In this document: positions 28,127 through 36,348 of the stretch, in pieces
Layout: every line of letters starts with the position of its first letter
Position numbering within the stretch: the stretch's first letter is position 1
NCBI RefSeq assembly: GCF_009380165.1
Contig: NZ_WHUF01000008.1
Span: 124,001 to 188,000, forward strand
Source of the DNA: Rugamonas rivuli
GTDB taxonomy: Bacteria > Pseudomonadota > Gammaproteobacteria > Burkholderiales > Burkholderiaceae_D
Direction: 5' to 3'
DNA: 64,000 nucleotides
Program-made: the position numbers and the translations under genes
Notes under the pieces: model-generated
Told to the model about the DNA's origin: nothing
What the model saw: only the letters and a program-made list of their open reading frames with translations
The model's database searches: none

Positions 28127-29906
28127 GTCTCCCTCCATCACCGTAATGACTTCCCTCGATATCGACCAGCACCTGATACAGCTGCGCCGGCGCCACCGGC
28201 TTGTGCAGCAGGGGCACGCCGCTGTTGCGCGCTTCGCGCAGCCGGGCCGGGGCGGTGTCGCCGGTGATCAGCAGCGCCGGTAAGGTCACGCCGGCCTGCT
28301 CGCGCAGGGCGGCGATCGCTTCGGCGCCGGTCTGCTGGCCGCGCAGCCGGTAGTCGCTGATGATCAGCTCGGGCCGCAGCGCCGGCGCCAGCGCCAGCGC
28401 CTGCTCTATGCCGTCGGCCACCTGGCACTCGCAACCCCATGCCTGCAGCAGGCGCTGCATGCTGGCGCAGACGATGGCGTCGTCGTCCACCAGCAGCACC
28501 CGCATCGCCAGCGGACGCAGCGGCGCCGGCGGCGGTGCGGCCACGGCCGCCGCCGGCGCGCTCAGCGTCGCCAGCGGCAGCGCCAGCCGGAACACGCTGC
28601 CGCGTCCCGGCTGCGAGGACAGCGTCAGCGGCGCATCGAGGATGCGCGCCAGGCCGCGCGCGATCGACAATCCCAGGCCCAGGCCTTTCTGGCGGTCCCG
28701 CTCGGGATTGCCCAGCTGGTGGAACTCCTGGAAGATTTCCTGCTGCTGCGCGGCGGCGATGCCGATGCCGGTATCCCACACCTCGACCACGGCGCCGCCC
28801 GCGCGCCGCCGGCAGCCGACCAGTATGCCGCCGCGCTCGGTGTAGCGCACGGCGTTGGACACCAGGTTGCGCAGGATGAGCTCGACCAGCGCCGGATCCG
28901 ATTGCAGCACCAGCTCGCTGTCGTGGGTGCGGTAGACCAGGCCCTGGCTGTCGGCCTGCGGCGCCAGCTCGCTTTCGATCTTGGCCAGCAGCGGCTGCAG
29001 CCGGAACGGCACGATGTGCGCCTCCACCACGCCGGCCTCGATGCGCGAAAAATCGAGCAGCGTGTGCAGCATGCCGGCCGACGCCTCCGACGCCGAGCGG
29101 GCGCTGGCCAGCACCTCGCGCTGGGCCGGCGTCAGCGCCGAGCGGCCCAGCACTTCGAGGAACAAGCCCTGCGCGTGGATGGGCTGGCGCAAGTCGTGGC
29201 TGGCGGCGGCGAGGAACTTCGACTTGGCCAGGTTGGCCTGCTCGGCCGCGTGCAGCGCCTGCTGCGCCTTGTCGGTCTCCACCCGCAGCTGGTCTATCAG
29301 TTCGATGTTGTCGAAGCGCAGCTGGATCGCCGCGCGCGCCGCGCGCGAACTGTTGCGGCCCTGGCTGAGCAAGCTGCTCAGATAGATCAGCACCGCCAGG
29401 CTCAGCGCCTGGAACGCCAGGTCGCCCAGGGTCCAGGTCTTGAGCGCCAGCGCGCCCAGTTCGAACACGCAGAATACGGCAAACACCGGCAGCACCGGCG
29501 ACAGCAGCGACATCGAATTGCCGACGATGCCGGCCAGCACCGCCACCACCAGGATGCTGTTGGCGGCCGAGCTGGGATCCAGTCCGGCAAAGGCCAGCGC
29601 GCCCCAGGCGGCGCCGTCGATCGCGTTGAGCACGATCAGGCGGCGCGTCAGCCGGCCGGCGTGCTCGGGCAGGATGGGCGCGCGCAGCAGGCGCCGCGCA
29701 TCCCAGCTGGCGAACACCTTGGAGACGATCACGCTGGCGCACCACAGGCGCAGCGCCAGCGTGTTGTCCGGCGTGGCCAGCACGTAGACCAGCAGCAGGG
29801 CGACGGCGATGGCCGGCAGCAGCGAACTGCCCATATTCCCCATCAACAGGCGGGCCTGCTCGGCGCGGATCAGGCGCTCGGTATCGGGCGCGGGCCGGCT
29901 AGCCAA
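28092..29906 (-). CDS. Hybrid sensor histidine kinase with C-terminal receiver
   Basis: A protein of about 604 residues: ~6 TM helices in the first 200 residues, a coiled coil, HisKA (phospho-His in SHDLRQPIHAQGLF), an ATP-binding domain (NLVSNAVRYTE, DTGIGI, GLGLGLSIARGL) and a C-terminal REC domain (LIISDYRLRGQ). The start is uncertain: TTG 29906 overlaps the regulator's stop codon, ATG 29843 is the next option. The C-terminal ~11 codons are antisense to tRNA-Gly, ending in the tail VKGIEPSS typical of proteins that run into a tRNA gene. It pairs with the adjacent LuxR-type regulator. Confidence 0.88.
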   Translation of the reverse strand: MASRPAPDTERLIRAEQARLLMGNMGSSLLPAIAVALLLVYVLATPDNTLALRLWCASVIVSKVFASWDARRLLRAPILPEHAGRLTRRLIVLNAIDGAAWGALAFAGLDPSSAANSILVVAVLAGIVGNSMSLLSPVLPVFAVFCVFELGALALKTWTLGDLAFQALSLAVLIYLSSLLSQGRNSSRAARAAIQLRFDNIELIDQLRVETDKAQQALHAAEQANLAKSKFLAAASHDLRQPIHAQGLFLEVLGRSALTPAQREVLASARSASEASAGMLHTLLDFSRIEAGVVEAHIVPFRLQPLLAKIESELAPQADSQGLVYRTHDSELVLQSDPALVELILRNLVSNAVRYTERGGILVGCRRRAGGAVVEVWDTGIGIAAAQQQEIFQEFHQLGNPERDRQKGLGLGLSIARGLARILDAPLTLSSQPGRGSVFRLALPLATLSAPAAAVAAPPPAPLRPLAMRVLLVDDDAIVCASMQRLLQAWGCECQVADGIEQALALAPALRPELIISDYRLRGQQTGAEAIAALREQAGVTLPALLITGDTAPARLREARNSGVPLLHKPVAPAQLYQVLVDIEGSHYGDGGRLERVKGIEPSS

Positions 29907-30498
29907 CCAGGCCTCGCTTGCGGGCGGCGAAGGCGGCCTCGGCGCGGCTGACCACGCCGAGCATCGCCAGCAGCGCCTGCACATGGCCGCGCACGGTGTT
30001 TTCCGACAGGTTCAGGCGGCGCGCGATCAGCTTGTTCGACAGGCCTTCGCAGATCAGGACCAGCACTTCGCACTGGCGCGGCGTCAGGTGCGGGCGCGGG
30101 TCGGCGGCGGCCGGGCGCTCGTCGCATTCGCCGCGCAGCACGGCGCTGATCGCGGCCTGGATGGCGGCGGCCGGTTCGGCCTTCGAGATGAAGCGGGCGG
30201 CGCCGCGCGCCAGCGCGCTGTGGGCGGTGGCGCTGGCGCCGTCGGCCGACAGCACGATCACCGGGCAGTCCGGCCAGCGGCGGTGGATCAGCGTCATGCC
30301 GTCGAGGCCGTTGACGCCGGGCAGCTGGATATCGAGCAAGACCAGACAGGGGGCAGGGCTGTCGCGCGGGACGCCGAGGGCTTCGTCGATCGAGGCGGCC
30401 TCGCGCACATCAAGGTGGGCGATGGCGTCGGACAGCATCAGGCGCAGGCCGGCGCGAAACAGCGAGTGATCGTCGATCAATAGGACGGTTGGTTTCAT
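29899..30498 (-). CDS. LuxR/NarL-family response regulator
   Basis: A 199-residue two-component regulator: REC domain at ~1-120 (VLLIDDHSLFRAGL; phospho-Asp in LVLLDIQLPGVNG) and a LuxR-type helix-turn-helix at the C-terminus (LTPRQCEVLVLICEGLSNKLIARRLNLSENTVRGHV). It overlaps the start of the hybrid kinase gene by 8 bases, so the two are cotranscribed and are cognate partners by position. ATG 30498 (MKPTVLLIDDH) is preferred; ATG 30507 is also possible. Confidence 0.93.
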   Translation of the reverse strand: MKPTVLLIDDHSLFRAGLRLMLSDAIAHLDVREAASIDEALGVPRDSPAPCLVLLDIQLPGVNGLDGMTLIHRRWPDCPVIVLSADGASATAHSALARGAARFISKAEPAAAIQAAISAVLRGECDERPAAADPRPHLTPRQCEVLVLICEGLSNKLIARRLNLSENTVRGHVQALLAMLGVVSRAEAAFAARKRGLVG

Positions 30499-30552
30499 GG
30501 CATGCATTGTCACTAGGGGGCGGCGGCGCAGGCAAGGGCCGGGCCGCACTTC

Positions 30553-30566
30553 AGTCCAAATGGACT
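30553..30566. promoter_or_regulatory. Dyad AGTCCA-AA-TGGACT in divergent promoter region
   Basis: A perfect 6-2-6 inverted repeat in the 163-base gap between the response-regulator gene and the PEP-CTERM gene. It is a candidate binding site for the adjacent LuxR-type regulator, which could then control both genes. Confidence 0.45.
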
Positions 30567-30661
30567 ATTTCCCGATTAATGGTGTCAATTTACTATCGCA
30601 TTGAGTCGCTAAGCAAGCAACTTTTAGTTGCCTACAACCTCAACCATCCAGGGATCATCCT

Positions 30662-31171
30662 ATGAAATCGACACTCCTCGCGTTCGCCTTGAGCGCTGTC
30701 TTCGCCTCGTCGGCGATGGCCAAGACCTATGACATCGAATTGCACCAGTCGAAAACCAATCCGCTGCAGTGGACCGGCAGCTTCAACCTGAGCCAGCCTG
30801 TCCCGTTGGAGGGCGACTACTTCTCCGACACCTACAACTTCAAGCCCGACCTGCCCGGCGGCCTGAAGGTCAACGGCGGTGTGATCAACTTCTTCGGCTT
30901 CGACGAGGAAAGAATCTATTTCACCGACGTGTCGCTGAACGGCGTCTCGCTGGCGCTGACCAACGGCGACGGCGAGAGCAAGGCACGCCTGCTCAACACC
31001 GTGCTGAGTGGCCCGTTGACGCTGCGCGTGAGCGGCTTCACCGGCGGCTCGGCCAGCTACTCGGGCAACTTCAACATCACCACCGCCGTGCCGGAACCGG
31101 CCACCTACGGCATGCTGATGGCCGGCCTGGGGCTGGTCGGCGTGGCGGCCCGCCGCCGCAAAGCTAAATGA
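30662..31171 (+). CDS. PEP-CTERM protein of the FxDxF type
   Basis: A 169-residue secreted protein with a signal peptide (cleavage near SAMAKT), a beta-rich domain with the YFTDVSLNGVSL segment of FxDxF-family proteins, and the sorting tail VPEPATYGMLMAGLGLVGV plus RRRK. It is exported and processed by exosortase. It lies divergent to the two-component pair, so may be under its control (inference). Nearest relatives occur in Massilia and Janthinobacterium type bacteria. Confidence 0.88.
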   Translation: MKSTLLAFALSAVFASSAMAKTYDIELHQSKTNPLQWTGSFNLSQPVPLEGDYFSDTYNFKPDLPGGLKVNGGVINFFGFDEERIYFTDVSLNGVSLALTNGDGESKARLLNTVLSGPLTLRVSGFTGGSASYSGNFNITTAVPEPATYGMLMAGLGLVGVAARRRKAK

Positions 31172-31188
31172 TATAAATCGTTTATATC
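31170..31188. terminator. AT-rich palindrome between convergent stop codons
   Basis: GATATAAA-TCG-TTTATATC is a perfect 8-bp inverted repeat that overlaps both convergent stop codons. It may act as a weak bidirectional terminator; the stem has few GC pairs. Confidence 0.35.
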
Positions 31189-31589
31189 GAGCCGGGCCGG
31201 GGCCGTCGGTTCCGGCCGGCGTGCCGCTGCGTGATGACCACGACCAGCGCGATGCCGACCGTGTAGGCCAGCATGTCGTGCCACGAGAACGTCGACCCCA
31301 GCACCAGATGCCCCGCCGTCGTGGCGCGGATCGCGTTGATCCACGGCGCCTGGTACAGCTGCGACAATTCATCCAGATAGCAGATCGCCAGTGCGCTCGC
31401 CGCCAGGCGGCCCGTCGCCGCGCCGGGCCTGACAAAGGCGCAGCCCAGGTAGACCATCACCGCCCACAGCGCATCACCGGGATATTTGCCGAGGAACGCA
31501 GGCAGCAGAAACGGATATCTGCGCGACAGCAGGCCGCAGACGATCACCGCCACAAATCCAGCGAACAGCCAAAACCGTTTCCTCGCCAT
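31182..31589 (-). CDS. DUF2809 family membrane protein
   Basis: A 135-residue protein with about four TM helices. The GDALWAVMVYLGCAF segment and the C-terminal HDMLAYTVGIALVVVI match DUF2809, a small VanZ-like membrane family without known function. ATG 31589 lies two bases after the OhrR-type regulator's stop codon, so the genes are an operon and this protein may respond to the same stress. Confidence 0.72.
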   Translation of the reverse strand: MARKRFWLFAGFVAVIVCGLLSRRYPFLLPAFLGKYPGDALWAVMVYLGCAFVRPGAATGRLAASALAICYLDELSQLYQAPWINAIRATTAGHLVLGSTFSWHDMLAYTVGIALVVVITQRHAGRNRRPRPGSI

Positions 31590-31591
31590 GC

Positions 31592-32053
31592 CTAGCCCTT
31601 GTCCTGTACCGACTTGATCAGGCTGTCGCGCAGGGTAGCGACGGCTTTCTGCACCGTGGAGAATTCGCCCGGCGTCAGGCCGCAGGCGTCCACCAGGTTC
31701 ATGCCCAGGCCTTTTTCGCGCAGCGCGCGGCCGGCGTCGGTCAGGTTGACCAGCACCTGGCGCTCGTCGCCCGGATCGCGCTCGCGGCGCAGATAGCCCA
31801 TCGTTTCCAGCTTCTTCAGGATGGGCGTCAGCGTGTTCGACTCCAGGAACAGCTTCTCGCCCAGGCTGCCGACGGTCTGGCCGTCCTGCTCCCACAGCGC
31901 GATGACGGTGATGTACTGGGTGTAGGTCAGCCCCAGCTCGTCCAGGATGGGACGGTAGGCGCGGCCGAACGCCAGGTTGGCGGAATAAATCGAGAAGCAT
32001 AAAAAATCGGCCAGCTTGCGCGATTCTTTTTTTGCGGCGGCTTTGGTGCTCAT
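31592..32053 (-). CDS. ohrR: OhrR-type MarR-family peroxide-sensing repressor
   Basis: A 153-residue MarR winged-helix repressor. The N-terminal Cys19 in DFLCFSIYSAN is the reactive cysteine of OhrR proteins; its oxidation by organic hydroperoxides releases DNA. DNA-binding segment: LFLESNTLTPILKKLE, then the wing RDPGDERQVLVNL. ATG 32053 follows GGGGA. It is divergent from ohr, its usual target, with repeated operator sequences between them. Confidence 0.92.
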   Translation of the reverse strand: MSTKAAAKKESRKLADFLCFSIYSANLAFGRAYRPILDELGLTYTQYITVIALWEQDGQTVGSLGEKLFLESNTLTPILKKLETMGYLRRERDPGDERQVLVNLTDAGRALREKGLGMNLVDACGLTPGEFSTVQKAVATLRDSLIKSVQDKG

Positions 32054-32087
32054 GGCGGTCCCCTTGGTCTGCAGATGGCCGATTATA

Positions 32088-32102
32088 CATCGGATGCGAT
32101 TT
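32088..32102. promoter_or_regulatory. Putative OhrR operator, copy 1
   Basis: CATCGGATGCGATTT, close to the ohrR start. It shares 14 bases exactly with copy 2 and contains the dyad ATCG-N4-CGAT. Confidence 0.6.
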
Positions 32103-32151
32103 GATCGGAAAAGCTTGACTTTGTTTTTGCTTGAGATATTATTCGTCTCAT

Positions 32152-32172
32152 CCGATTGCATCGGATGCGATT
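32152..32172. promoter_or_regulatory. Putative OhrR operator, copy 2
   Basis: CATCGGATGCGATT at 32159-32172 repeats copy 1. It overlaps a second dyad, CCGAT-TGC-ATCGG (32152-32164). Position before ohr fits repression of the peroxidase gene. Confidence 0.6.
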
Positions 32173-32207
32173 AAAAACACCATCCCGACCACGACAAGGA
32201 GCACACC

Positions 32208-32627
32208 ATGACCCGCATCGAACAAGTACTGTACACCGCCAAAACCCACACCACCGGCGGCCGCGACGGCAACGCCCGCAGCAGCGACGGCCGTCTGGAC
32301 ATCAAGCTGTCGCCGCCCGGCGGCAACGGCCAGGGCACCAATCCGGAGCAGCTGTTCGCGGCCGGCTGGTCGGCCTGCTTCATCGGCGCCCTGGGGCATG
32401 CGGCGCGGGCGATGAAGGTGCAACTGCCGGCCGACCTGGCGGTCGATGCCGAAGTCGACCTGGGCACGGCCGGCAGCGCCTACCTGCTGCAAGCGCGCCT
32501 GAACGTCAGCCTCCCGGGCCTGGAGCGTGACGTGGGCCAGGCGCTGATCGACGCGGCGCACCAGACCTGCCCGTACTCCAAGCTCACGCGCGGCAATATC
32601 CACGTCGAACTGGCGCTGGCAGCATGA
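32208..32627 (+). CDS. ohr: Organic hydroperoxide resistance protein (Ohr/OsmC family)
   Basis: A 139-residue thiol peroxidase that reduces organic hydroperoxides in the cytoplasm. Both catalytic cysteines are present: Cys57 (GWSACFIGAL) and Cys121 (HQTCPYSKL). ACAAGGAGC precedes the ATG. It is divergent from ohrR, which should repress it until oxidised. Its stop overlaps the next start codon (ATGA). Confidence 0.96.
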   Translation: MTRIEQVLYTAKTHTTGGRDGNARSSDGRLDIKLSPPGGNGQGTNPEQLFAAGWSACFIGALGHAARAMKVQLPADLAVDAEVDLGTAGSAYLLQARLNVSLPGLERDVGQALIDAAHQTCPYSKLTRGNIHVELALAA

Positions 32628-33628
32628 ATACCCAACGCCGCAACCTGCTGACCGGCGCACTGGCCGCCGTCGGTCTGGCCGCCGCCGAGCTGCCTTTCGC
32701 ATCGCTGGCGCGCGCAGCCGATCTGCCGCAGCCGCTGGCGCCGATCCGCCAGATCCGCGCCGGCGAACTCGATGTCGGCTACTACGAGGCCGGCCCCGCC
32801 GACGGCAAGCCGGTGCTGCTGCTGCACGGCTGGCCATACGATATACATAGTTTCGCGGAGGTGGCGCCGCTGCTGGCGGCGCAAGGCTACCGCGTGATCG
32901 TGCCGCACCTGCGCGGCCATGGCAGTACGCGCTTCCTGTCCGATGCGGCGTTCCGCAACGGCCAGCAGGCGGCGGTGGCGCTGGACATCATCGCGCTGAT
33001 GGACGCGCTGAAGATCCCCAAGGCCATCCTGGCCGGCTACGACTGGGGTGCGCGCACCGCCAACATCATCGCGGCCCTGTGGCCGGAGCGCTGCAAGGCC
33101 ATGGTGTCGGTGAACGGCTATCTGATCAACAACCGCGAGCGCAACAAGCTGCCGCTGTCGCCCAAGGCGGAACACGGCTGGTGGTACCAGTTCTACTTTG
33201 CCACGGAGCGCGGACAGGCGGGCTACCAGGCCAACCGCCGCGAATTCGCCAACCTGATCTGGAAGGCCAATTCGCCGCAGTGGAACTTCGACCAGGCCAC
33301 CTTCGACCGCAGCGCGGCCTCGTTCGACAATCCGGACTACATCGCCATCGTGATCCACAACTACCGCTGGCGCCTTAGCGTGGCGGACGGCGATCCGAAG
33401 TACGACGCGCTGGAGCGCAAGCTGGCGGCCAGTCCTGCGATCGGCGTGCCGACCATCACGCTGGACGGCGACAGCGACGGCGTGGCGCCGGCCACCGACG
33501 GCAAGGCGTATGCCGCCCGCTTCACCGGCAAGCGCACGCACCGCGTGATCAAGGGTGTGGGCCACAACCTGCCGCAGGAAGCGCCGCAGGCTTTCGCCCA
33601 GGCAGTGATCGACGTCGACGCGTACTAG
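32624..33628 (+). CDS. Exported alpha/beta hydrolase (epoxide hydrolase / dehalogenase type)
   Basis: A 334-residue protein with a twin-arginine-like leader (TQRRNLLTGALAAVGLAAA). The alpha/beta-hydrolase fold shows oxyanion HGW (68-70) and an Asp nucleophile, D140 in AGYDWGAR, as in epoxide hydrolases and haloalkane dehalogenases rather than esterases. The likely catalytic His is in GVGHNLPQE. ATGA overlap with ohr implies translational coupling, so it may detoxify products of the same oxidative stress (inference). Confidence 0.87.
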   Translation: MNTQRRNLLTGALAAVGLAAAELPFASLARAADLPQPLAPIRQIRAGELDVGYYEAGPADGKPVLLLHGWPYDIHSFAEVAPLLAAQGYRVIVPHLRGHGSTRFLSDAAFRNGQQAAVALDIIALMDALKIPKAILAGYDWGARTANIIAALWPERCKAMVSVNGYLINNRERNKLPLSPKAEHGWWYQFYFATERGQAGYQANRREFANLIWKANSPQWNFDQATFDRSAASFDNPDYIAIVIHNYRWRLSVADGDPKYDALERKLAASPAIGVPTITLDGDSDGVAPATDGKAYAARFTGKRTHRVIKGVGHNLPQEAPQAFAQAVIDVDAY

Positions 33629-33699
33629 CGGACGAACAGCGCGATCAGGATGACGATGGGGAGTGGAATGCCCAGCAACAGCAGTAGTATCGAGCGCAT
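33625..33699 (-). CDS. 24-residue hydrophobic membrane peptide
   Basis: A very small gene (stop 33625-33627, ATG 33699) encoding a 24-residue, almost entirely hydrophobic peptide starting MRSILLLLLGIPLP. A GGAGACC site precedes it. Its stop overlaps the convergent hydrolase stop. It lies 12 bases after the membrane-protein gene upstream, so the two form an operon. Similar tiny single-helix peptides occur in other Proteobacteria; the function is unknown. Confidence 0.65.
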   Translation of the reverse strand: MRSILLLLLGIPLPIVILIALFVR

Positions 33700-33711
33700 G
33701 ATGGTCTCCGG

Positions 33712-34416
33712 TTAGATGGTGGTGGTGCGCACGATGACACGTGCGTGATCGCGGTGGCGGCCGCCCAGCGTGGCGGACAGGCTGGCGACGAAAGCGCCCA
33801 GCAGCAGGGCCACGAACATCCACAGCGCCGAATGGGCGGCGGCTTTGCGCGCTTCTTCGGCATCGGCTGGCGTCACGCCGGTGCGCTTGGCGATCAGCTG
33901 CGCCAGATTGCTGCGTTCCTCGGCGCTGAGTTTACCCGCCGGGACATCGGCGATCAGCATGCGGTTGATTTCGCTGCGCTGCGCGTCGATCGCGCCGGAG
34001 TCGATGGCGCCGCTGAGCGCTGCGCGCGTGCCGCCGGCCAGTACCGCGACCATGATCAGCGTCGACACCGCCCAGGCCAGCAGGCCGTGCGCGGTGTCGC
34101 GGAAGTGGACTTCATCGCCATGGACGCTGGCCCATTTGATGCGCAGGCGTCCGGCCATGTAGCCGCCGATGCCCGATGCCGCCAGCTGCACGAAGGCGAT
34201 CCAGGCGACGGTGGCGTTGCCCAGCGGCGTGGCGTTGTACTGATAGGGCGATACCGACGACAGGCCAAGGCCCATGCCGAGTATCAGCAGGATGAATGAC
34301 AGCGCGGCGGCGGCAGCGGCGCCGGCGAATACGGCGCCCCACGAAACGCCGGAGGCATAGCCATCTCCGAGTTCGTGGCTGGCCATGGCGCCGGCGTGTA
34401 ATGGTTGGGTATGCAT
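33712..34416 (-). CDS. PhnA-like integral membrane protein of unknown function
   Basis: A 234-residue protein with four TM helices: GVSWGAVFAGAAAAAALSF starts helix 1, and GLGLSSVSPY follows. There is a cytoplasmic or periplasmic segment (~130-190) rich in charged residues between helices 3 and 4. It resembles proteins loosely named PhnA-like membrane proteins, which are unrelated to phosphonate metabolism. AGGAGAGACC precedes ATG 34416. Partnered with the 24-residue peptide gene. The gap upstream (34417-34524, 108 bases) shows no gene. Confidence 0.65.
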   Translation of the reverse strand: MHTQPLHAGAMASHELGDGYASGVSWGAVFAGAAAAAALSFILLILGMGLGLSSVSPYQYNATPLGNATVAWIAFVQLAASGIGGYMAGRLRIKWASVHGDEVHFRDTAHGLLAWAVSTLIMVAVLAGGTRAALSGAIDSGAIDAQRSEINRMLIADVPAGKLSAEERSNLAQLIAKRTGVTPADAEEARKAAAHSALWMFVALLLGAFVASLSATLGGRHRDHARVIVRTTTI

Positions 34417-34524
34417 GGTCTCTCCTCTGGTTTTAGATATCAAGCAGAGACCATCATGTGCGACGCTTTGGCGCCGGTATGTTCGCGTCCGTACGTTCGA
34501 CGCGTTTTAGCCGAAATACGACGC

Positions 34525-36108
34525 TCAGGCGATCTTGCGCTCGCCGCGCTGGAGGAAGTGATCGATCAGCGCCCGGTGCGTGGGCAGGTCGGCCAGCGCG
34601 CGGTGCGACATCTGCTCGATCATCTGGAACTCCCTGCGCGCTTCCTCGAAGCGCGGCAGCGTGCTGGCGTTGGCGTACTGCGCGGTCGGGTACTCCATCC
34701 CGTACAGCACGTACTGCCAGCTGGACGGCGGATACATCTCCAGGTCCACCACGAAGTCCATGCGGTGCGGCGCGCGGCGGCGCCACATCGCCAGCTTGTC
34801 GCGCAGCGATTCGGGGATGCTGGCCGGATCGGTGTTGTCGGTCCAGAAGGCGTTGTCGCGGCGCTGCGTCAGGCAGTAGTGCAGCTTGACGAAATCGACG
34901 ATGCGCTCGTAGCGCGCCTTCATCATCTCGTTGAACACCTTGGCCACCGGCGCCATGTCGCCGTCGTGCGGGAACAGGTAGCTGACCAGGTAAGCCGCCG
35001 TTTCGATCAGGCCGATGCCGGACGATTCCAGCGGCTCCAGGAAGCCGCCCGACAAGCCCACCGCCACGCAGTTCTTCACCCAGTGCTGTTCGCGGTAGCC
35101 CACATTGAGCTTGAGCTGGCGCGGATTGAGGCCGTCGCTGGCCTTGCCGATGTAAGCGCGCAGCACCTGCTCGGCGCGGGTGTCGTCGGTGTGGCGGCTG
35201 GAGTAGACGTAGCCGATGCCGCGCCGCTGGTGCAGGCCGATGTCCCAGGTCCATCCCGCCTCGTGCGCGGTGGCGATGGTGTAGGAGGGGATGGGCGCGT
35301 CGGCCGTATCGTACGGCACCTGCATCGCCAGCGCGCGGTCGACGAACAGCGTGTCGTTGATGTTGCGGAAGGGCGTGCCCAGCGCGTCGCCGATCAGCGC
35401 GGCGCGGAAGCCGGTGCAGTCGATGTACAGGTCGGCCGTCAGCTCGCCGGCTTCCCTGGTGTGCACGGCGCCGATCGCGCCTTGCTCGTCCAATGACACG
35501 CGCTCCACCGTCGCCAGCACATGGCGCACGCCCAGCGATTGCGCGTGGGTGCTGAGCAGGGCGGCGAACTTGCCGGCGTCGAAATGGTAGGCGTAGTTCA
35601 GCGGTCCCATGAAGTCGGCGTCGTTGAAGCGCTTGGGCGCGTGCGCGGCGTCGGCCACGCGCTTTTGCATGGTGGCGGCGGCGGCGAAGCCCACGCCGGC
35701 AGGCGCGGCGCCCTGCAGCCAGTAGGGCAGCAGTTCCGGGCCTCCGGGGCGTTGGCTGGGCAGGCTGAATGGATGGAAGTAATGGTCGTTGCCCGGCGTG
35801 CCGGGCGGGCGCACCCAGTCGGTGAACTTGATGCCTTGCTTGAAGGTGGCGTTGCATTCGCGGATGAAGCGCGCTTCGTCGATGCCGATGGCGGCCAGCG
35901 TGCCGCGGATCGACGGGAAGGTGCCTTCGCCGACGCCGATGATGCCGATCTCCTTCGATTCCACCAGCGTGATGCGCACGCTGTCCCCGCCGGCGCCAGG
36001 ACCGGCGTCGGCGCCCAGGGTGCGGGCCAGGAAGGCTGCCGTCAGCCAGCCGGCGGTGCCACCGCCGACGATCAGGACGTTCTTGACGGGTGTTGGTATC
36101 GTTTTCAT
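34525..36108 (-). CDS. Flavin-dependent (tryptophan-type) halogenase
   Basis: A 527-residue FADH2-dependent halogenase-family protein. The FAD-binding GxGxxG region is GGGTAGW (residues 15-21). The catalytic Lys aligns with K90 in CNATFKQGIKF. The WxWxIP motif reads WTWDIG (286-291), with Pro replaced by Gly, as in the subgroup found beside TonB receptors. The native substrate of that subgroup is unresolved. ATG 36108 is preferred over ATG 36126. It is divergent from the TonB receptor, with LacI-type palindromes between. Confidence 0.9.
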   Translation of the reverse strand: MKTIPTPVKNVLIVGGGTAGWLTAAFLARTLGADAGPGAGGDSVRITLVESKEIGIIGVGEGTFPSIRGTLAAIGIDEARFIRECNATFKQGIKFTDWVRPPGTPGNDHYFHPFSLPSQRPGGPELLPYWLQGAAPAGVGFAAAATMQKRVADAAHAPKRFNDADFMGPLNYAYHFDAGKFAALLSTHAQSLGVRHVLATVERVSLDEQGAIGAVHTREAGELTADLYIDCTGFRAALIGDALGTPFRNINDTLFVDRALAMQVPYDTADAPIPSYTIATAHEAGWTWDIGLHQRRGIGYVYSSRHTDDTRAEQVLRAYIGKASDGLNPRQLKLNVGYREQHWVKNCVAVGLSGGFLEPLESSGIGLIETAAYLVSYLFPHDGDMAPVAKVFNEMMKARYERIVDFVKLHYCLTQRRDNAFWTDNTDPASIPESLRDKLAMWRRRAPHRMDFVVDLEMYPPSSWQYVLYGMEYPTAQYANASTLPRFEEARREFQMIEQMSHRALADLPTHRALIDHFLQRGERKIA

Positions 36109-36214
36109 CGTTTTTCCGGTCTCCATCGGCAGGGTGCGCCGTCGCCCGGGCATGCCAGGGAAACAACGCCGCTACAATTTTTAAATTGACATCCGTGATT
36201 TGAATTATGTACCA

Positions 36215-36228
36215 TGAAATCGATTTCA
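36215..36228. promoter_or_regulatory. LacI-type operator palindrome TGAAATCGATTTCA
   Basis: A perfect 14-bp palindrome in the divergent halogenase/TonB-receptor promoter region, with the CG centre typical of LacI-family sites. Confidence 0.6.
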
Positions 36229-36254
36229 CAAATAAGGAAAACGGTTTCAGTTGA

Positions 36255-36272
36255 TTTGAAAACGTTTTCAAA
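36255..36272. promoter_or_regulatory. LacI-type operator palindrome TTTGAAAACGTTTTCAAA
   Basis: A perfect 18-bp palindrome. The same core, TTGAAAACGTTTTCAA, recurs upstream of the GH1 gene at 41817-41832. A degenerate relative, GGAAAACGGTTTCA, lies at 36236-36249. Confidence 0.75.
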
Positions 36273-36348
36273 CAACATGGAATCGTTTTTAACGATGATA
36301 AATGTAGCGTCGCCACCCCCGCTGCGATCGCTACGACAAAGGAGACTT

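Noticed and set aside
31182-32090. Single large gene covering DUF2809 and MarR regions
   Set aside because: The upstream part is out of frame with the OhrR-like regulator, which has clear motifs. DUF2809 begins at ATG 31589 right after the regulator stop codon.
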